From contig NZ_CABVIX010000006.1 of assembly GCF_902498185.1 (NCBI RefSeq), positions 247,311-311,310 of the forward strand: a stretch of 64,000 bases of DNA, in the 5' to 3' direction. A program made the translations under genes and the position numbers. Source of the DNA: Pseudomonas fluorescens. Lineage in GTDB: Bacteria > Pseudomonadota > Gammaproteobacteria > Pseudomonadales > Pseudomonadaceae. The notes under the pieces were generated by a model, which was given only the letters and a program-made list of their open reading frames with translations, did not search any database and was not told the origin of the DNA. Below are positions 8,088-16,186 of the stretch, piece after piece (the stretch's first letter is position 1; every line of letters begins with the position of its first letter).

Positions 8088-9345
8088 ACACGTCGAGGTC
8101 TACTACGAGGGTTGGGGTGAACGCTGGCTGTGGGGAACGCTTGCGTCAACCACCGCGATCACAGGTCGCCCAATGATTGTGTTCGAGTACAGCGATCATG
8201 CCAAGAATAGAGGCCTGGAGCTGTCGTTCTTCACGCTTCCATTGGAGGGCGACAAGTTACGCAAAGGCTTTCCGTCTCATCAGCTGGGTTTGCCAGGCCC
8301 TGTTTACGACTCGCTGCCCGATGGCTGGGGGATGCTGCTGATGGACCGCCTGTTCAGGCGCCGACGCCTCAATCCAGCACGCGTAGGCCCTCTCGAGCGG
8401 CTGACCTTCATTGGCAAGAATGCCATGGGAGCCATGTCATTCGAGCCTCTGGCCCCTGAAGGCCAGGCGCCGGACGAGCATATACCTCTGGATCTGCTTG
8501 CGGCTGAAGTGCGCGAAGTGATCAACGGTGAAGGTGGGGAATTTTTGCAGAGGCTGCTGCTGGTGGGCGGCTCTCCGCAAGGAGCCCGACCTAAGGCGTT
8601 GGTCTACCGAGACCCTGAAACTGGAGTCTTTACCACCGCCGTCAAGCCAGACCATGAGGCCTGGCTGATCAAGTTCCCAGCCAGAGAAGAACATCCCGAG
8701 GTGTGTGCCATCGAGATGGTTTATGCCGACTGCTTGCGCAGGTGTGGCATCGAGACGCCGGACACCCAGTACTTCAGTCTTCCCAATGGGCTGGCAGCCT
8801 TTGCCTCCAGGCGCTTTGATCGACAAGACGGCCTGCGTGTACCCATGCAAAGTCTCGCGGCGTTCACAGGAGCTGATTTCACGACACCGGGGGTCCTGGA
8901 TTACGTCAACTTCTTGCGTGCGACCCAGATGTGCACAAATGATGTCCGGGAGAAAGGCCGTGCATTCGAACGTGCGGTCTTCAACGTGGCGTTCAACAAC
9001 CGAGACGATCATCCGAAAAATTTTGCCTACATCATGCAGCCATCTGGTACATGGAAACTGGCACCCGCCTACGACGTTACTTTTTGCGAGGGGCCCGGCG
9101 GTTACCATCAGATGGATGTCATGGGCGAGGCTTTGGCGATCGACCGGGCAGCAATGCTCGGTCTTGCCAAGGAAGCAGAGATCCCAAAGGACGCCGCAGA
9201 CGCCATCACCGACAGGATATGTGAAGCGGCGAGCCAGTTTGCGGTCATGGCAGAAAACCTTTATCCGGGGGTGATTACTCGAGACACTCTGCAAACCATT
9301 CAGGACCGGATCGACGAGAACATCAGGCTGCTTGGCTATCCGTAG
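8080..9345 (+). CDS. HipA-family Ser/Thr kinase toxin
   Basis: The 421-residue protein has the HipA N-terminal domain, then the kinase core: the flexible nucleotide loop GGSPQGARPKALV near residue 168, WLIKF near 197, the catalytic NRDDHPKNF near 305, and the metal-binding APAYDVTF near 328. HipA kinases phosphorylate a cytoplasmic target (glutamyl-tRNA synthetase for E. coli HipA) and cause growth arrest. The start at 8080 is chosen because it follows the usual 8-nt overlap with the antitoxin and gives the family N-terminus. The loop sequence differs from E. coli HipA, and the target could differ too. No frameshift or missing motif is seen. Confidence 0.87.
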   Translation: MPEHVEVYYEGWGERWLWGTLASTTAITGRPMIVFEYSDHAKNRGLELSFFTLPLEGDKLRKGFPSHQLGLPGPVYDSLPDGWGMLLMDRLFRRRRLNPARVGPLERLTFIGKNAMGAMSFEPLAPEGQAPDEHIPLDLLAAEVREVINGEGGEFLQRLLLVGGSPQGARPKALVYRDPETGVFTTAVKPDHEAWLIKFPAREEHPEVCAIEMVYADCLRRCGIETPDTQYFSLPNGLAAFASRRFDRQDGLRVPMQSLAAFTGADFTTPGVLDYVNFLRATQMCTNDVREKGRAFERAVFNVAFNNRDDHPKNFAYIMQPSGTWKLAPAYDVTFCEGPGGYHQMDVMGEALAIDRAAMLGLAKEAEIPKDAADAITDRICEAASQFAVMAENLYPGVITRDTLQTIQDRIDENIRLLGYP

Positions 9346-9386
9346 ATTTCCGTCTTGCGGACGATTGCGGCGCTAGCCGCGCGCCC

Positions 9387-10766
9387 TCATTGCGCCATGT
9401 GCAACTCTGGCAGCTTCACACGGAACGCTCGGGTGATACCAAGCAGGCAGACGATCCCCAAGCCCATCCAGCACAAGCCGATCGTGAACGACATGCTCGA
9501 CAGGCTGGTCCACAACCAGAGCGTGCTGAGAAAGCCCAATGCCGGTATGGCGCCATAAAGCAGCCAGTTTCGGCTGCCGCGCAGTTTCTGGTCCACCAGG
9601 TAGTGCTTCACGACCGCGAGGTTGACCGCCGAGAAGGCAAACAGGGCGCCGAAGCTGATCATGTTGGCGACGGTGTCCAGGGTGATGAACAGGGCGATGA
9701 GCGACAGGATGCTGACCAGCACGATGGCGGTGGCCGGTACGCGTTTCTTCGTGACCAGCTGGCCAAACACACGCGGTAGCGCGCCATCGCGGCCCATGGC
9801 GAACAGCACACGGGATACGCTGGCCTGCGACACCATGGCCGAGGCGAAGCAGCCGGCCACGTAGGTGGCAGTGAAGGCGGTCACCAGCAATTGACCCCCT
9901 ATGCGACGCATGACGTCCACCGAGGCCGAGTCCGGGTCGGCGAAGGTGTTCCACTCGGGGTAGACCGACTGGGCGAAATAGGACACCAGGAGAAACAACA
10001 GGCCGCCCACCAGCGACACCACCATGATCGCCAGTGGAATACGGTAGGTCGGGTTGGTGGTCTCTTCGGCCATGGTCGAAACGGCGTCAAAGCCCAGGAA
10101 CGACAGGCACAGCACCGCAGCCCCCGTCATGATCAGCGGCACGCTGAAGCCTTCATGATGGAAAGGCTTGAACAGCGACACCGGCTCGGATTGCTCGGCC
10201 AGGTGGTGGATCGACAGTGCGACGAAGACGACGATGAACACCAGCTGGACGACGACCAGGATCCAGTTGACCCGTGTGATGGATTCGATGCCCACCAGGT
10301 TGAGGAGCGTCACCAGGGCAATGGAGCCGATGACCCACACCCAGGCGGGCACTGCCGGGAAGTACTCGGACATGTAGATGCCGATCAGCAGGTAGCTGAG
10401 TAGCGGCAAGAAGATGTAGTCGAGCAGCAGCGTCCAGCCGGCCATGAAACCGAAGTAACTGCCGAAGGCCTTGCGGGTGTAGGTATAGACCGAGCCCGAT
10501 TGCGGGTGGGCCTGGACCATGCGGCCGTAGCTGTAGGCGGTCAGCAACATGGCGGCGAGTGTCAGCAGGTAGGCGGTGGGCAAATGACCCTTGGTCATCT
10601 GGGTGACCAGGCCGTAGGTGGTGAAGACGGCCAGCGGGACCATGTAGGCAAGGCCGAACAGCACCAGCGCGGTGAGACCCATGGAGGTGCGGAAGCGGCC
10701 CGTGGCGGGGGCTTGCGATGGGCAAGGGTGGACGTGAGTGTCGGCTGTCTTTGTTGTTGTATGCAT
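9387..10766 (-). CDS. APC family amino acid / polyamine permease
   Basis: The 459-residue protein has about 12 hydrophobic helices and the APC hallmarks FGLAYMVPLAVFTTYG in helix 1 and FLGFDAVSTMAEETTNP around helix 6. It imports an amino acid or amine across the inner membrane by proton or exchange coupling. I choose the ATG at 10766, which follows GGGAG, over the longer in-frame start at 10838. It lies downstream of a class III aminotransferase on the same strand, with a strong hairpin in the 122-bp gap, and close to a PuuC-like dehydrogenase; putrescine or a related amine or omega-amino acid is a fair guess at the substrate. Confidence 0.87.
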   Translation of the reverse strand: MHTTTKTADTHVHPCPSQAPATGRFRTSMGLTALVLFGLAYMVPLAVFTTYGLVTQMTKGHLPTAYLLTLAAMLLTAYSYGRMVQAHPQSGSVYTYTRKAFGSYFGFMAGWTLLLDYIFLPLLSYLLIGIYMSEYFPAVPAWVWVIGSIALVTLLNLVGIESITRVNWILVVVQLVFIVVFVALSIHHLAEQSEPVSLFKPFHHEGFSVPLIMTGAAVLCLSFLGFDAVSTMAEETTNPTYRIPLAIMVVSLVGGLLFLLVSYFAQSVYPEWNTFADPDSASVDVMRRIGGQLLVTAFTATYVAGCFASAMVSQASVSRVLFAMGRDGALPRVFGQLVTKKRVPATAIVLVSILSLIALFITLDTVANMISFGALFAFSAVNLAVVKHYLVDQKLRGSRNWLLYGAIPALGFLSTLWLWTSLSSMSFTIGLCWMGLGIVCLLGITRAFRVKLPELHMAQ

Positions 10767-10850
10767 TGCGAACTCCCGGTAATCGGATACAGGACGCTGC
10801 GGTGCGCGAGCGGCTCGCGACCGTTGATGACGTTTCAAGCAAGACGCAGG

Positions 10851-10876
10851 GTGCCCACCCTTGCGAGGGTGGGCAC
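10851..10876. terminator. Strong hairpin between aminotransferase and permease
   Basis: A perfect 10-bp stem (GTGCCCACCC / GGGTGGGCAC) with a 6-nt loop begins 12 bp after the aminotransferase stop on the minus strand. There is no U-tract, so it could act as an mRNA-end stabiliser or partial terminator that lowers permease expression relative to the enzyme. Confidence 0.5.
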
Positions 10877-10888
10877 TACCGCTTCACA

Positions 10889-12271
10889 TCAGAGCCTGCC
10901 GACGATCCGCGCGGTGCGGTCCACGGCGATGCGGGTCTTCTCGACCAGTTCCTCGAGCTCGCCGCGAGTGGCGACCAGGGCGGGCGCCATGATCATGCGG
11001 CCAAGGGTCGAGCGGATGATCACGCCTTCCTCGAAACCGAAGGTGCGGCACTGCCAGGCCAGGTCGTTCTCGTTGTCGAAGCGCTTGCGGGTGGCCTTGT
11101 CTTCGGCGAACTGCAAGGCTGCCAGCAGCCCTGTCCCTTGAATGTCGCCGATCAAGGGATGCTCAGCAAACACCTCTCGCAAGATCTGCTGCAGATACGG
11201 CCCTGTGTCGTCCTTCACCTGACGCACGATGCCCTCGTCCCGCAGGGCCTTGAGGTTGGCCACCGCCACCGCCGCAGCCACCGGGTGCCCGGAGTACGTG
11301 AGTCCGTGGGCAAATACGCCGCCGCGCTCGACCAAGGCTTCGGCGATGCGCCTGCTCAGCACCAGGCCGCCCATGGGCACGTAGCCGCTGGTCAAGCCTT
11401 TGGCGATGGACAGGGTGTCTGGCTGGAAGTCGAAGTGCTCGTGCGCGAACCACTCGCCGGTCCTGCCAAAGCCGCCGATCACCTCATCCGCGCACAGCAG
11501 CACGTCGTACTGGCGGCAGATGCGCTGGATTTCAGGCCAGTAGCTTTCTGGCGGGAAGATCATGCCGCCGGCGCCCTGGAACGGCTCGGCGATGAAGCCG
11601 GCAACCTGCTCGGCGCCCAGTTCGAGGATCTTCTCTTCCAGTTGCAGGGCGCAGCGCTGACCGAATTCGGCCGGGGTCAGGTCGCCACCCTGGGCGTACC
11701 AGTAAGGCTCATCGATGTGCGCGATATCCGGGATCATCCCGCCCATCTCGTGCATGAACTTCATGCCGCCCAGGGCGGTGGCTGCCAGGGTCGAGCCGTG
11801 GTAACCGTTCCAGCGGCCAATCATCACCTTCTTCTGCGGCTTGCCAACCACTTGCCAGTACCGCCGCACGGTACGGATCAGCACCTCGTTGGCTTCGGAG
11901 CCGGAGTTGGTGTAGATCGCGTGGCTATAGTGCGCCGGCAGCAGGCTGAAGAGCAGCTCGGAAAGCTCGATCACCGCCGGGTGAGTCGTGTGGAAGAACA
12001 TGTTGTAGTAGGGCAGTTGGTCCATCTGCGCCGCGGCTGCGGCGCTCAGGTCCTTGCGGCCATAGCCGAGCTGGGTGCACCACAGGCCCGACATGCCATC
12101 CAGGTAGCGGTTGCCGTCGTTGTCCCACAGGTTCAGGCGCTCGCCCCGGACCATTACCCGCGGCCCCTCGGCATTCAGCGCTTTCTGGTCCACAAACGCA
12201 TGGATGTGGTGGGCGGCGTCAGCCTGCTGGTAGTCCTGGGTTTCTCGTTGCGGTGCAAAGCGTGCGTTCAT
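10889..12271 (-). CDS. Class III PLP-dependent aminotransferase (SpuC-like, amine or omega-amino acid:pyruvate)
   Basis: The 460-residue protein has the class III fold: GMSGLWCTQLGYG near residue 60, YTNSGSEANE near 118, the cofactor-ring Asp in LLCADEVIGGFGRTG near 255, and the PLP Lys in SIAKGLTSGYVPMG near 287. The N-terminus (QADAAHHIHAFVDQKAL) is that of Pseudomonas SpuC / omega-transaminases that use pyruvate as acceptor. The start at 12271 follows AAAGAGAACAGAG and is preferred to 12370. Divergent from a PuuC-like aldehyde dehydrogenase that could oxidise its aminoaldehyde product. Confidence 0.88.
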   Translation of the reverse strand: MNARFAPQRETQDYQQADAAHHIHAFVDQKALNAEGPRVMVRGERLNLWDNDGNRYLDGMSGLWCTQLGYGRKDLSAAAAAQMDQLPYYNMFFHTTHPAVIELSELLFSLLPAHYSHAIYTNSGSEANEVLIRTVRRYWQVVGKPQKKVMIGRWNGYHGSTLAATALGGMKFMHEMGGMIPDIAHIDEPYWYAQGGDLTPAEFGQRCALQLEEKILELGAEQVAGFIAEPFQGAGGMIFPPESYWPEIQRICRQYDVLLCADEVIGGFGRTGEWFAHEHFDFQPDTLSIAKGLTSGYVPMGGLVLSRRIAEALVERGGVFAHGLTYSGHPVAAAVAVANLKALRDEGIVRQVKDDTGPYLQQILREVFAEHPLIGDIQGTGLLAALQFAEDKATRKRFDNENDLAWQCRTFGFEEGVIIRSTLGRMIMAPALVATRGELEELVEKTRIAVDRTARIVGRL

Positions 12272-12557
12272 GGCTCTGTTCTCTTTCTTGTTGATGGCGC
12301 AAGGCGAGGAGGGGCTGCTCAGCGGCGGGTGCCGGTGTCCTGGGCGCCGGGGTTGGAAATATGCTCCCACACTCCGAAATCCCCCGAAATCACCCGTTGG
12401 GGTGAGGCGCAGAAGGCTCCGGCGAGGTGCTCAGCTACAGAGCTTTTTCATATGACTGGAGAACATTTTTACTCATTTTCCTCGTTGGAAAGGTGGCGCA
12501 CCATTCGCCCATATCAATAACAACTGACCGTCTCAGCGGTCGATGTGGGAGTGCAGC
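12272..12557. promoter_or_regulatory. Divergent intergenic region, aminotransferase / aldehyde dehydrogenase
   Basis: This 286-bp region must hold both promoters. It contains a small dyad CACCCGTTGGGGTG near 12391 and a short AT-rich segment near 12446-12480. I see no convincing sigma54 box: TGGCGC-N4-TTCGCC near 12493 deviates from the consensus at key bases. GTGGGAG at 12545-12551 is a ribosome binding site and supports the GTG at 12558 as the dehydrogenase start. Confidence 0.35.
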
Positions 12558-14048
12558 GTGTTCGACCATGACTTCTGGCAGCAGCGGGCCAACCGCCAAA
12601 CATTCATCGATACCGCGCTCATTGGCGGTCGCTCGGTGAAGTCTTCCTCGGGGGCTACTTTCGATGCCATCAACCCGGCCACGAACCGGTTGCTCGCTCA
12701 AGTGGCAGCCTGTGGTGAGGAGGAGGTCGATCTGGCCGTGCGCTCGGCTCGCCATGCGTTCAACGAAGGCTCCTGGGCGTGCATGGCACCGGCGCAGCGC
12801 AAGAAGATCCTGATCAGGCTGTCCGAACTGCTGTTGGCGCACCGCGAAGAGCTGGCCCTGCTGGACTCGATGAACATGGGCAAGCCTGTCATGGATGCCT
12901 ACAACATCGACGTCCCGGGTGCCGCCGGGGTATTCGCCTGGTACGGCGAGGCCCTGGACAAGGTGTACGACCAGGTCGCGCCAACCGCTGCCAATGCCTT
13001 AGCGACCATCACTCGAGAGGCCTTGGGCGTCGTCGCCGCGGTCGTGCCCTGGAACTTCCCGCTGGACATGGCGGCCTGGAAGCTGGCGCCGGCACTGGCT
13101 GCCGGTAACAGCGTGGTCCTGAAACCCGCTGAACAGTCGCCGTTCTCGGCCTTGCGACTGGGGCAGCTCGCCCTGGAGGCGGGTATCCCGGAGGGCGTGC
13201 TGAACGTGGTTCCCGGACTGGGCGTGAGCGCAGGCAGGGCCTTGGGGCTTCATCCCGACGTCGATTGCCTGGTGTTTACCGGATCGACCCAGGTGGGCAA
13301 GTACTTCATGCAGTACTCCGCTCAGTCCAATCTCAAGCAGGTCTGGCTGGAGTGCGGCGGAAAGAGCCCGAACCTTGTGTTTGCCGACTGCCAGGACCTC
13401 GATCTGGCTGCCGAAAAAGCGGCGTTCGGCATCTTCTTCAATCAGGGTGAGGTGTGCTCGGCCAACTCCCGGTTGTACGTGCAGCGCTGCATTCATGACG
13501 AGTTCGTCGAACGTGTGATCGCCAAGTCTCGGTCCTGGATGCCGGGTGACCCACTGGACCCCGCCAGCGCTGCGGGGGCAATCGTCGACAGCGAGCAGAC
13601 CACCCGCATCATGCGTGCGATCGGCCAGGCCAGTGAAGATGGCGCGAAGCTGCTGAGTGGTGGGGAGCAGCTGACCTTCAATGGCTCCTCCAACTTCATC
13701 CAGCCCACGATATTCGGCGACGTGAAGCATGACAGCGCTCTTGCCCGGGAGGAGATCTTCGGGCCGGTGCTGGCCATCAGTGCCTTCGATGGCGAAGAAG
13801 AGGCGATCACGCTGGCCAATGACAGCATCTACGGCTTGGCTGCTTCGGTATGGAGCGATGACCTGAATCGTGCCCACCGCGTAGCCAAGGCACTCAAGGC
13901 CGGCACGGTGTCGGTCAACACCATGGACGCACTCGACATCACCGTCCCGTTCGGGGGTGGCAAGCAGTCCGGGTTCGGCCGTGATCTTTCGCTGCACGCT
14001 TTCGACAAGTACACCCACCTGAAAACCACCTGGTTCCAGCTTCGTTGA
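12558..14048 (+). CDS. Aldehyde dehydrogenase, PuuC-like (gamma-glutamyl- or aminobutyraldehyde)
   Basis: The 496-residue protein carries the NAD(P)-ALDH motifs: PWNFPLDMAAWKLAPALAAGN near residue 160, FTGSTQVGK near 240, the general base in WLECGGKSPN near 262, and the nucleophilic Cys in FFNQGEVCSANSR near 296, then EEIFGPVL. It resembles E. coli PuuC throughout, which oxidises the aldehyde formed in putrescine breakdown. GTG 12558 sits 6 nt after GTGGGAG; the ATG 12543 is possible but would place that ribosome binding site inside the gene. It probably works with the divergent aminotransferase. Confidence 0.88.
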   Translation: MFDHDFWQQRANRQTFIDTALIGGRSVKSSSGATFDAINPATNRLLAQVAACGEEEVDLAVRSARHAFNEGSWACMAPAQRKKILIRLSELLLAHREELALLDSMNMGKPVMDAYNIDVPGAAGVFAWYGEALDKVYDQVAPTAANALATITREALGVVAAVVPWNFPLDMAAWKLAPALAAGNSVVLKPAEQSPFSALRLGQLALEAGIPEGVLNVVPGLGVSAGRALGLHPDVDCLVFTGSTQVGKYFMQYSAQSNLKQVWLECGGKSPNLVFADCQDLDLAAEKAAFGIFFNQGEVCSANSRLYVQRCIHDEFVERVIAKSRSWMPGDPLDPASAAGAIVDSEQTTRIMRAIGQASEDGAKLLSGGEQLTFNGSSNFIQPTIFGDVKHDSALAREEIFGPVLAISAFDGEEEAITLANDSIYGLAASVWSDDLNRAHRVAKALKAGTVSVNTMDALDITVPFGGGKQSGFGRDLSLHAFDKYTHLKTTWFQLR

Positions 14049-14065
14049 ATCGTGAGGGTTTCTCC

Positions 14066-14257
14066 ATGCGTAAATTCACTGCGTCGTTCAGCCTTGCCGT
14101 CCGCACCGAAGTACTTGCTCAACTGCCCTCAGAGGGCCAGCATCAGCTTCCAACGGCCCTCACCAACCTTGCCGATGCGCAACGGGTGAACGCCGAGTTC
14201 TGGGTCGATCACGGTGAAGAGCTTGAAAAGCGTTTCAATGCCTGGGCAGCCCGCTGA
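14066..14257 (+). CDS. Small hypothetical protein, 63 aa
   Basis: This short ORF begins 17 nt after the dehydrogenase stop with a GAGGG ribosome binding site, and its 3' end overlaps the LuxR gene by 20 bp, so it fits the operon. The product is soluble and helical-looking, ending DHGEELEKRFNAWAAR, with no known motif. Its placement and ribosome binding site support it as real, but I recognise no family. The alternative is that it is only the spacer through which the LuxR gene is coupled. Confidence 0.5.
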   Translation: MRKFTASFSLAVRTEVLAQLPSEGQHQLPTALTNLADAQRVNAEFWVDHGEELEKRFNAWAAR

Positions 14258-15116
14258 CGCCCTTGTGACCAAGGACCGGCTTGGGTCCGAGGCATGGTTC
14301 CAGCACATGGCGCAGGTGGTCGATGGCATCGGCACCTCTGGGTTCGTCGACTCCCTGTTCGCTGCGATCAACTACCTGGCACCTGCGCAGGCCATCACGG
14401 TCTTCCTGTTCCCGCACGAGGGGTTGCCTTCGGCACTCTTCGAGCGGGACGAGGAGGGGCCGTGGATGCCTGAAGGCAGTGTTCGAAAGTACCTGGAAGG
14501 CTTCTACCTGCTGTGCCCATTCTACCGGGCCTGCATGGACAGCATCGCGCCGGGTTGCTACCGGCTGAGCGACGTGGCACCCGACCATTTCAGGCGCAGC
14601 GAGTACTTTCTCTCGTTCTACCAGCATGCGCGTCTCGAAGACGAGCTCAACTACATCGTGCCGCTTGGGCCGAAGCTGACCATCGCGGTTGCCCTGGCCA
14701 GTACCTGCCGGCTGAACCGGCGGCAGGTCGACGCGCTCAAGCGCATTACCCCCTGGGTGCTGGCGGTCGTGCGCCGGCATTGGGGTGACCTTGACGCGGA
14801 CTCCCTGGGCGGGCGCTTCGAAAGCGCGCTTGGCCGGCAGATCAACGCGGCGCTGACCCGGTTCGGCTCGTCGTTGTTGACCGAACGTGAGTGCCTGGTG
14901 GCGCAGTACATGCTTCGCGGTCACTCCGTCCGCTCACTCGCCGAGCGCCTGGGTATCAGCCAGGACACCGTCAAGACACACCGCAAGCACCTGTACACCA
15001 AGCTGGACATCGCCAAGCAGTCCGAACTGTTTTCGCTCTTCATCGACTCCGTGGCCCAGGCCCAGGAAGGACTGAGCAAAGACCCGTTGGAAAGCTACCT
15101 GCGCCGCAGGCGCTGA
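14238..15116 (+). CDS. LuxR-family transcriptional regulator
   Basis: The 292-residue protein ends with a GerE/LuxR helix-turn-helix: LLTERECLVAQYMLRG, then SVRSLAERLGISQDTVKTHRKHLYTKLDI at about residues 215-270. The N-terminal 200 residues match no sensor domain I can name and lack the acyl-homoserine-lactone binding pattern. The start is uncertain: 14238 ATG or GTG 14265; both are in frame and neither has a strong ribosome binding site, which suggests translational coupling to the 63-aa ORF. It probably controls the amine or amino-acid catabolic genes next to it. Confidence 0.82.
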   Translation: MPGQPADALVTKDRLGSEAWFQHMAQVVDGIGTSGFVDSLFAAINYLAPAQAITVFLFPHEGLPSALFERDEEGPWMPEGSVRKYLEGFYLLCPFYRACMDSIAPGCYRLSDVAPDHFRRSEYFLSFYQHARLEDELNYIVPLGPKLTIAVALASTCRLNRRQVDALKRITPWVLAVVRRHWGDLDADSLGGRFESALGRQINAALTRFGSSLLTERECLVAQYMLRGHSVRSLAERLGISQDTVKTHRKHLYTKLDIAKQSELFSLFIDSVAQAQEGLSKDPLESYLRRRR

Positions 15117-15221
15117 GCCATGCGTTTTGCAAGTGCGGCGTCTGTGTTCGCTAAAGATCTGGATCCAGGCCGGCACTGTTCATCCGTGGAGTGCTGTAAA
15201 CGCGTCAAGACCACGGCATGA

Positions 15222-16118
15222 TCATTTCGAGAACCTCTTCGCTCCAGCGACACAAAGAATCACGGCGACGGTCACGCCAAGCATGCCAAGGCTCACGCTC
15301 TCACGCAGCAGAGTCGCTGCCAACGCCAGGCCGAAAAAAGGCTGGAGCAATTGCAGTTGTCCAACTGCCGCAATGCCACCCTGCGCCAAACCGCAATACC
15401 AGAAAACGAAACCGACCAGCATGCTGAACACAGAAACGTAGGCAAGGCTGATCCAGGCTGGCGCCGAGATGCCTGTGAAGCTTTCCGGCAATCTGTAGAG
15501 CATCAGTGCCGCCATCACGGGAAGGGATATGACCAGGGCCCAGGAAATCACCTGCCAACCGCCAAGAACCTTCGACAGTTTGGCGCCTTCCGCGTAACCG
15601 AGCCCGCAAGCCACTATCGACAGCAACATCAGGATGTCTCCTTCAGGCGAGGCAGTCAGGCCTTGGGAGAACGCAAACCCGACGACAAGCAGGCTGCCCA
15701 CGATCGAAAAGACCCAAAAGGCCAAGCGCGGGCGCTCACCACCGCGCAAAACACCAAAGGCTGCTGTTGCAAGGGGCAACAGCCCAATGAACACAATCGA
15801 ATGGGCCGAAGTGACGTACTGCAAGGCCATCGCGGTCAGCAGCGGGAAACCCACGACTACGCCAAGCGCTACCACGGCCAACGGAATGATCTGACCCTGT
15901 GAAGGCCGCTTCTCCCTGAACAGCAGAAGCAGCGCCAGCCCCAGGAGTCCAGCGATGGTCGCGCGAGCACCTGTGAGGAAAATCGGATCGAACTCCATGA
16001 CCGCGACTCGGGTGGCTGGCAGCGAACCGCTGAAGATCAGCACCCCAATGAGACCATTGACCCATCCACGGGTGCTCTTGTCGCTGCATTGATCGGGTAG
16101 ATCAGTTGTGCTGCTCAC
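15222..16118 (-). CDS. EamA / DMT-superfamily transporter
   Basis: The 298-residue protein has ten hydrophobic helices in two EamA repeats, including SGSLPATRVAVMEFDPIFLTGARA in the first helices and the second-repeat VFWYCGLAQGGIAAVGQLQLLQPFFGL. These are inner-membrane exporters, often of amino acids or their relatives. It starts with GTG behind GAGGT and diverges from a MocR-type regulator with only 68 bp between starts, a pairing often seen for regulator-controlled exporters. The substrate is unknown. Confidence 0.88.
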   Translation of the reverse strand: MSSTTDLPDQCSDKSTRGWVNGLIGVLIFSGSLPATRVAVMEFDPIFLTGARATIAGLLGLALLLLFREKRPSQGQIIPLAVVALGVVVGFPLLTAMALQYVTSAHSIVFIGLLPLATAAFGVLRGGERPRLAFWVFSIVGSLLVVGFAFSQGLTASPEGDILMLLSIVACGLGYAEGAKLSKVLGGWQVISWALVISLPVMAALMLYRLPESFTGISAPAWISLAYVSVFSMLVGFVFWYCGLAQGGIAAVGQLQLLQPFFGLALAATLLRESVSLGMLGVTVAVILCVAGAKRFSK

Positions 16119-16168
16119 GGCTGGTACCTCGCTGCTTGAGTGAGAAAAGCGTAGGATCTACCTGGCAA

Positions 16169-16186
16169 TACAATCAAGAAATTGTA
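16169..16186. promoter_or_regulatory. Dyad adjoining the mocR start codon
   Basis: TACAAT (16169-16174), 6 bp, then ATTGTA (16181-16186) form a perfect inverted repeat that ends at the base before the MocR ATG at 16187 and lies in the 68-bp gap shared with the divergent eamA gene. ATTGTA-type half-sites near their own start are common for GntR/MocR regulators, so autoregulation plus control of eamA is plausible. Confidence 0.45.

Noticed and set aside
12485..12515. Possible sigma54 promoter upstream of the aldehyde dehydrogenase
   Set aside because: TGGCGC-N4-TTCGCC lacks the GG-N10-GC spacing and bases needed.
12543..12557. ATG 12543 as the aldehyde dehydrogenase start
   Set aside because: It would place the only good ribosome binding site (12545-12551) inside the gene; GTG 12558 fits better.
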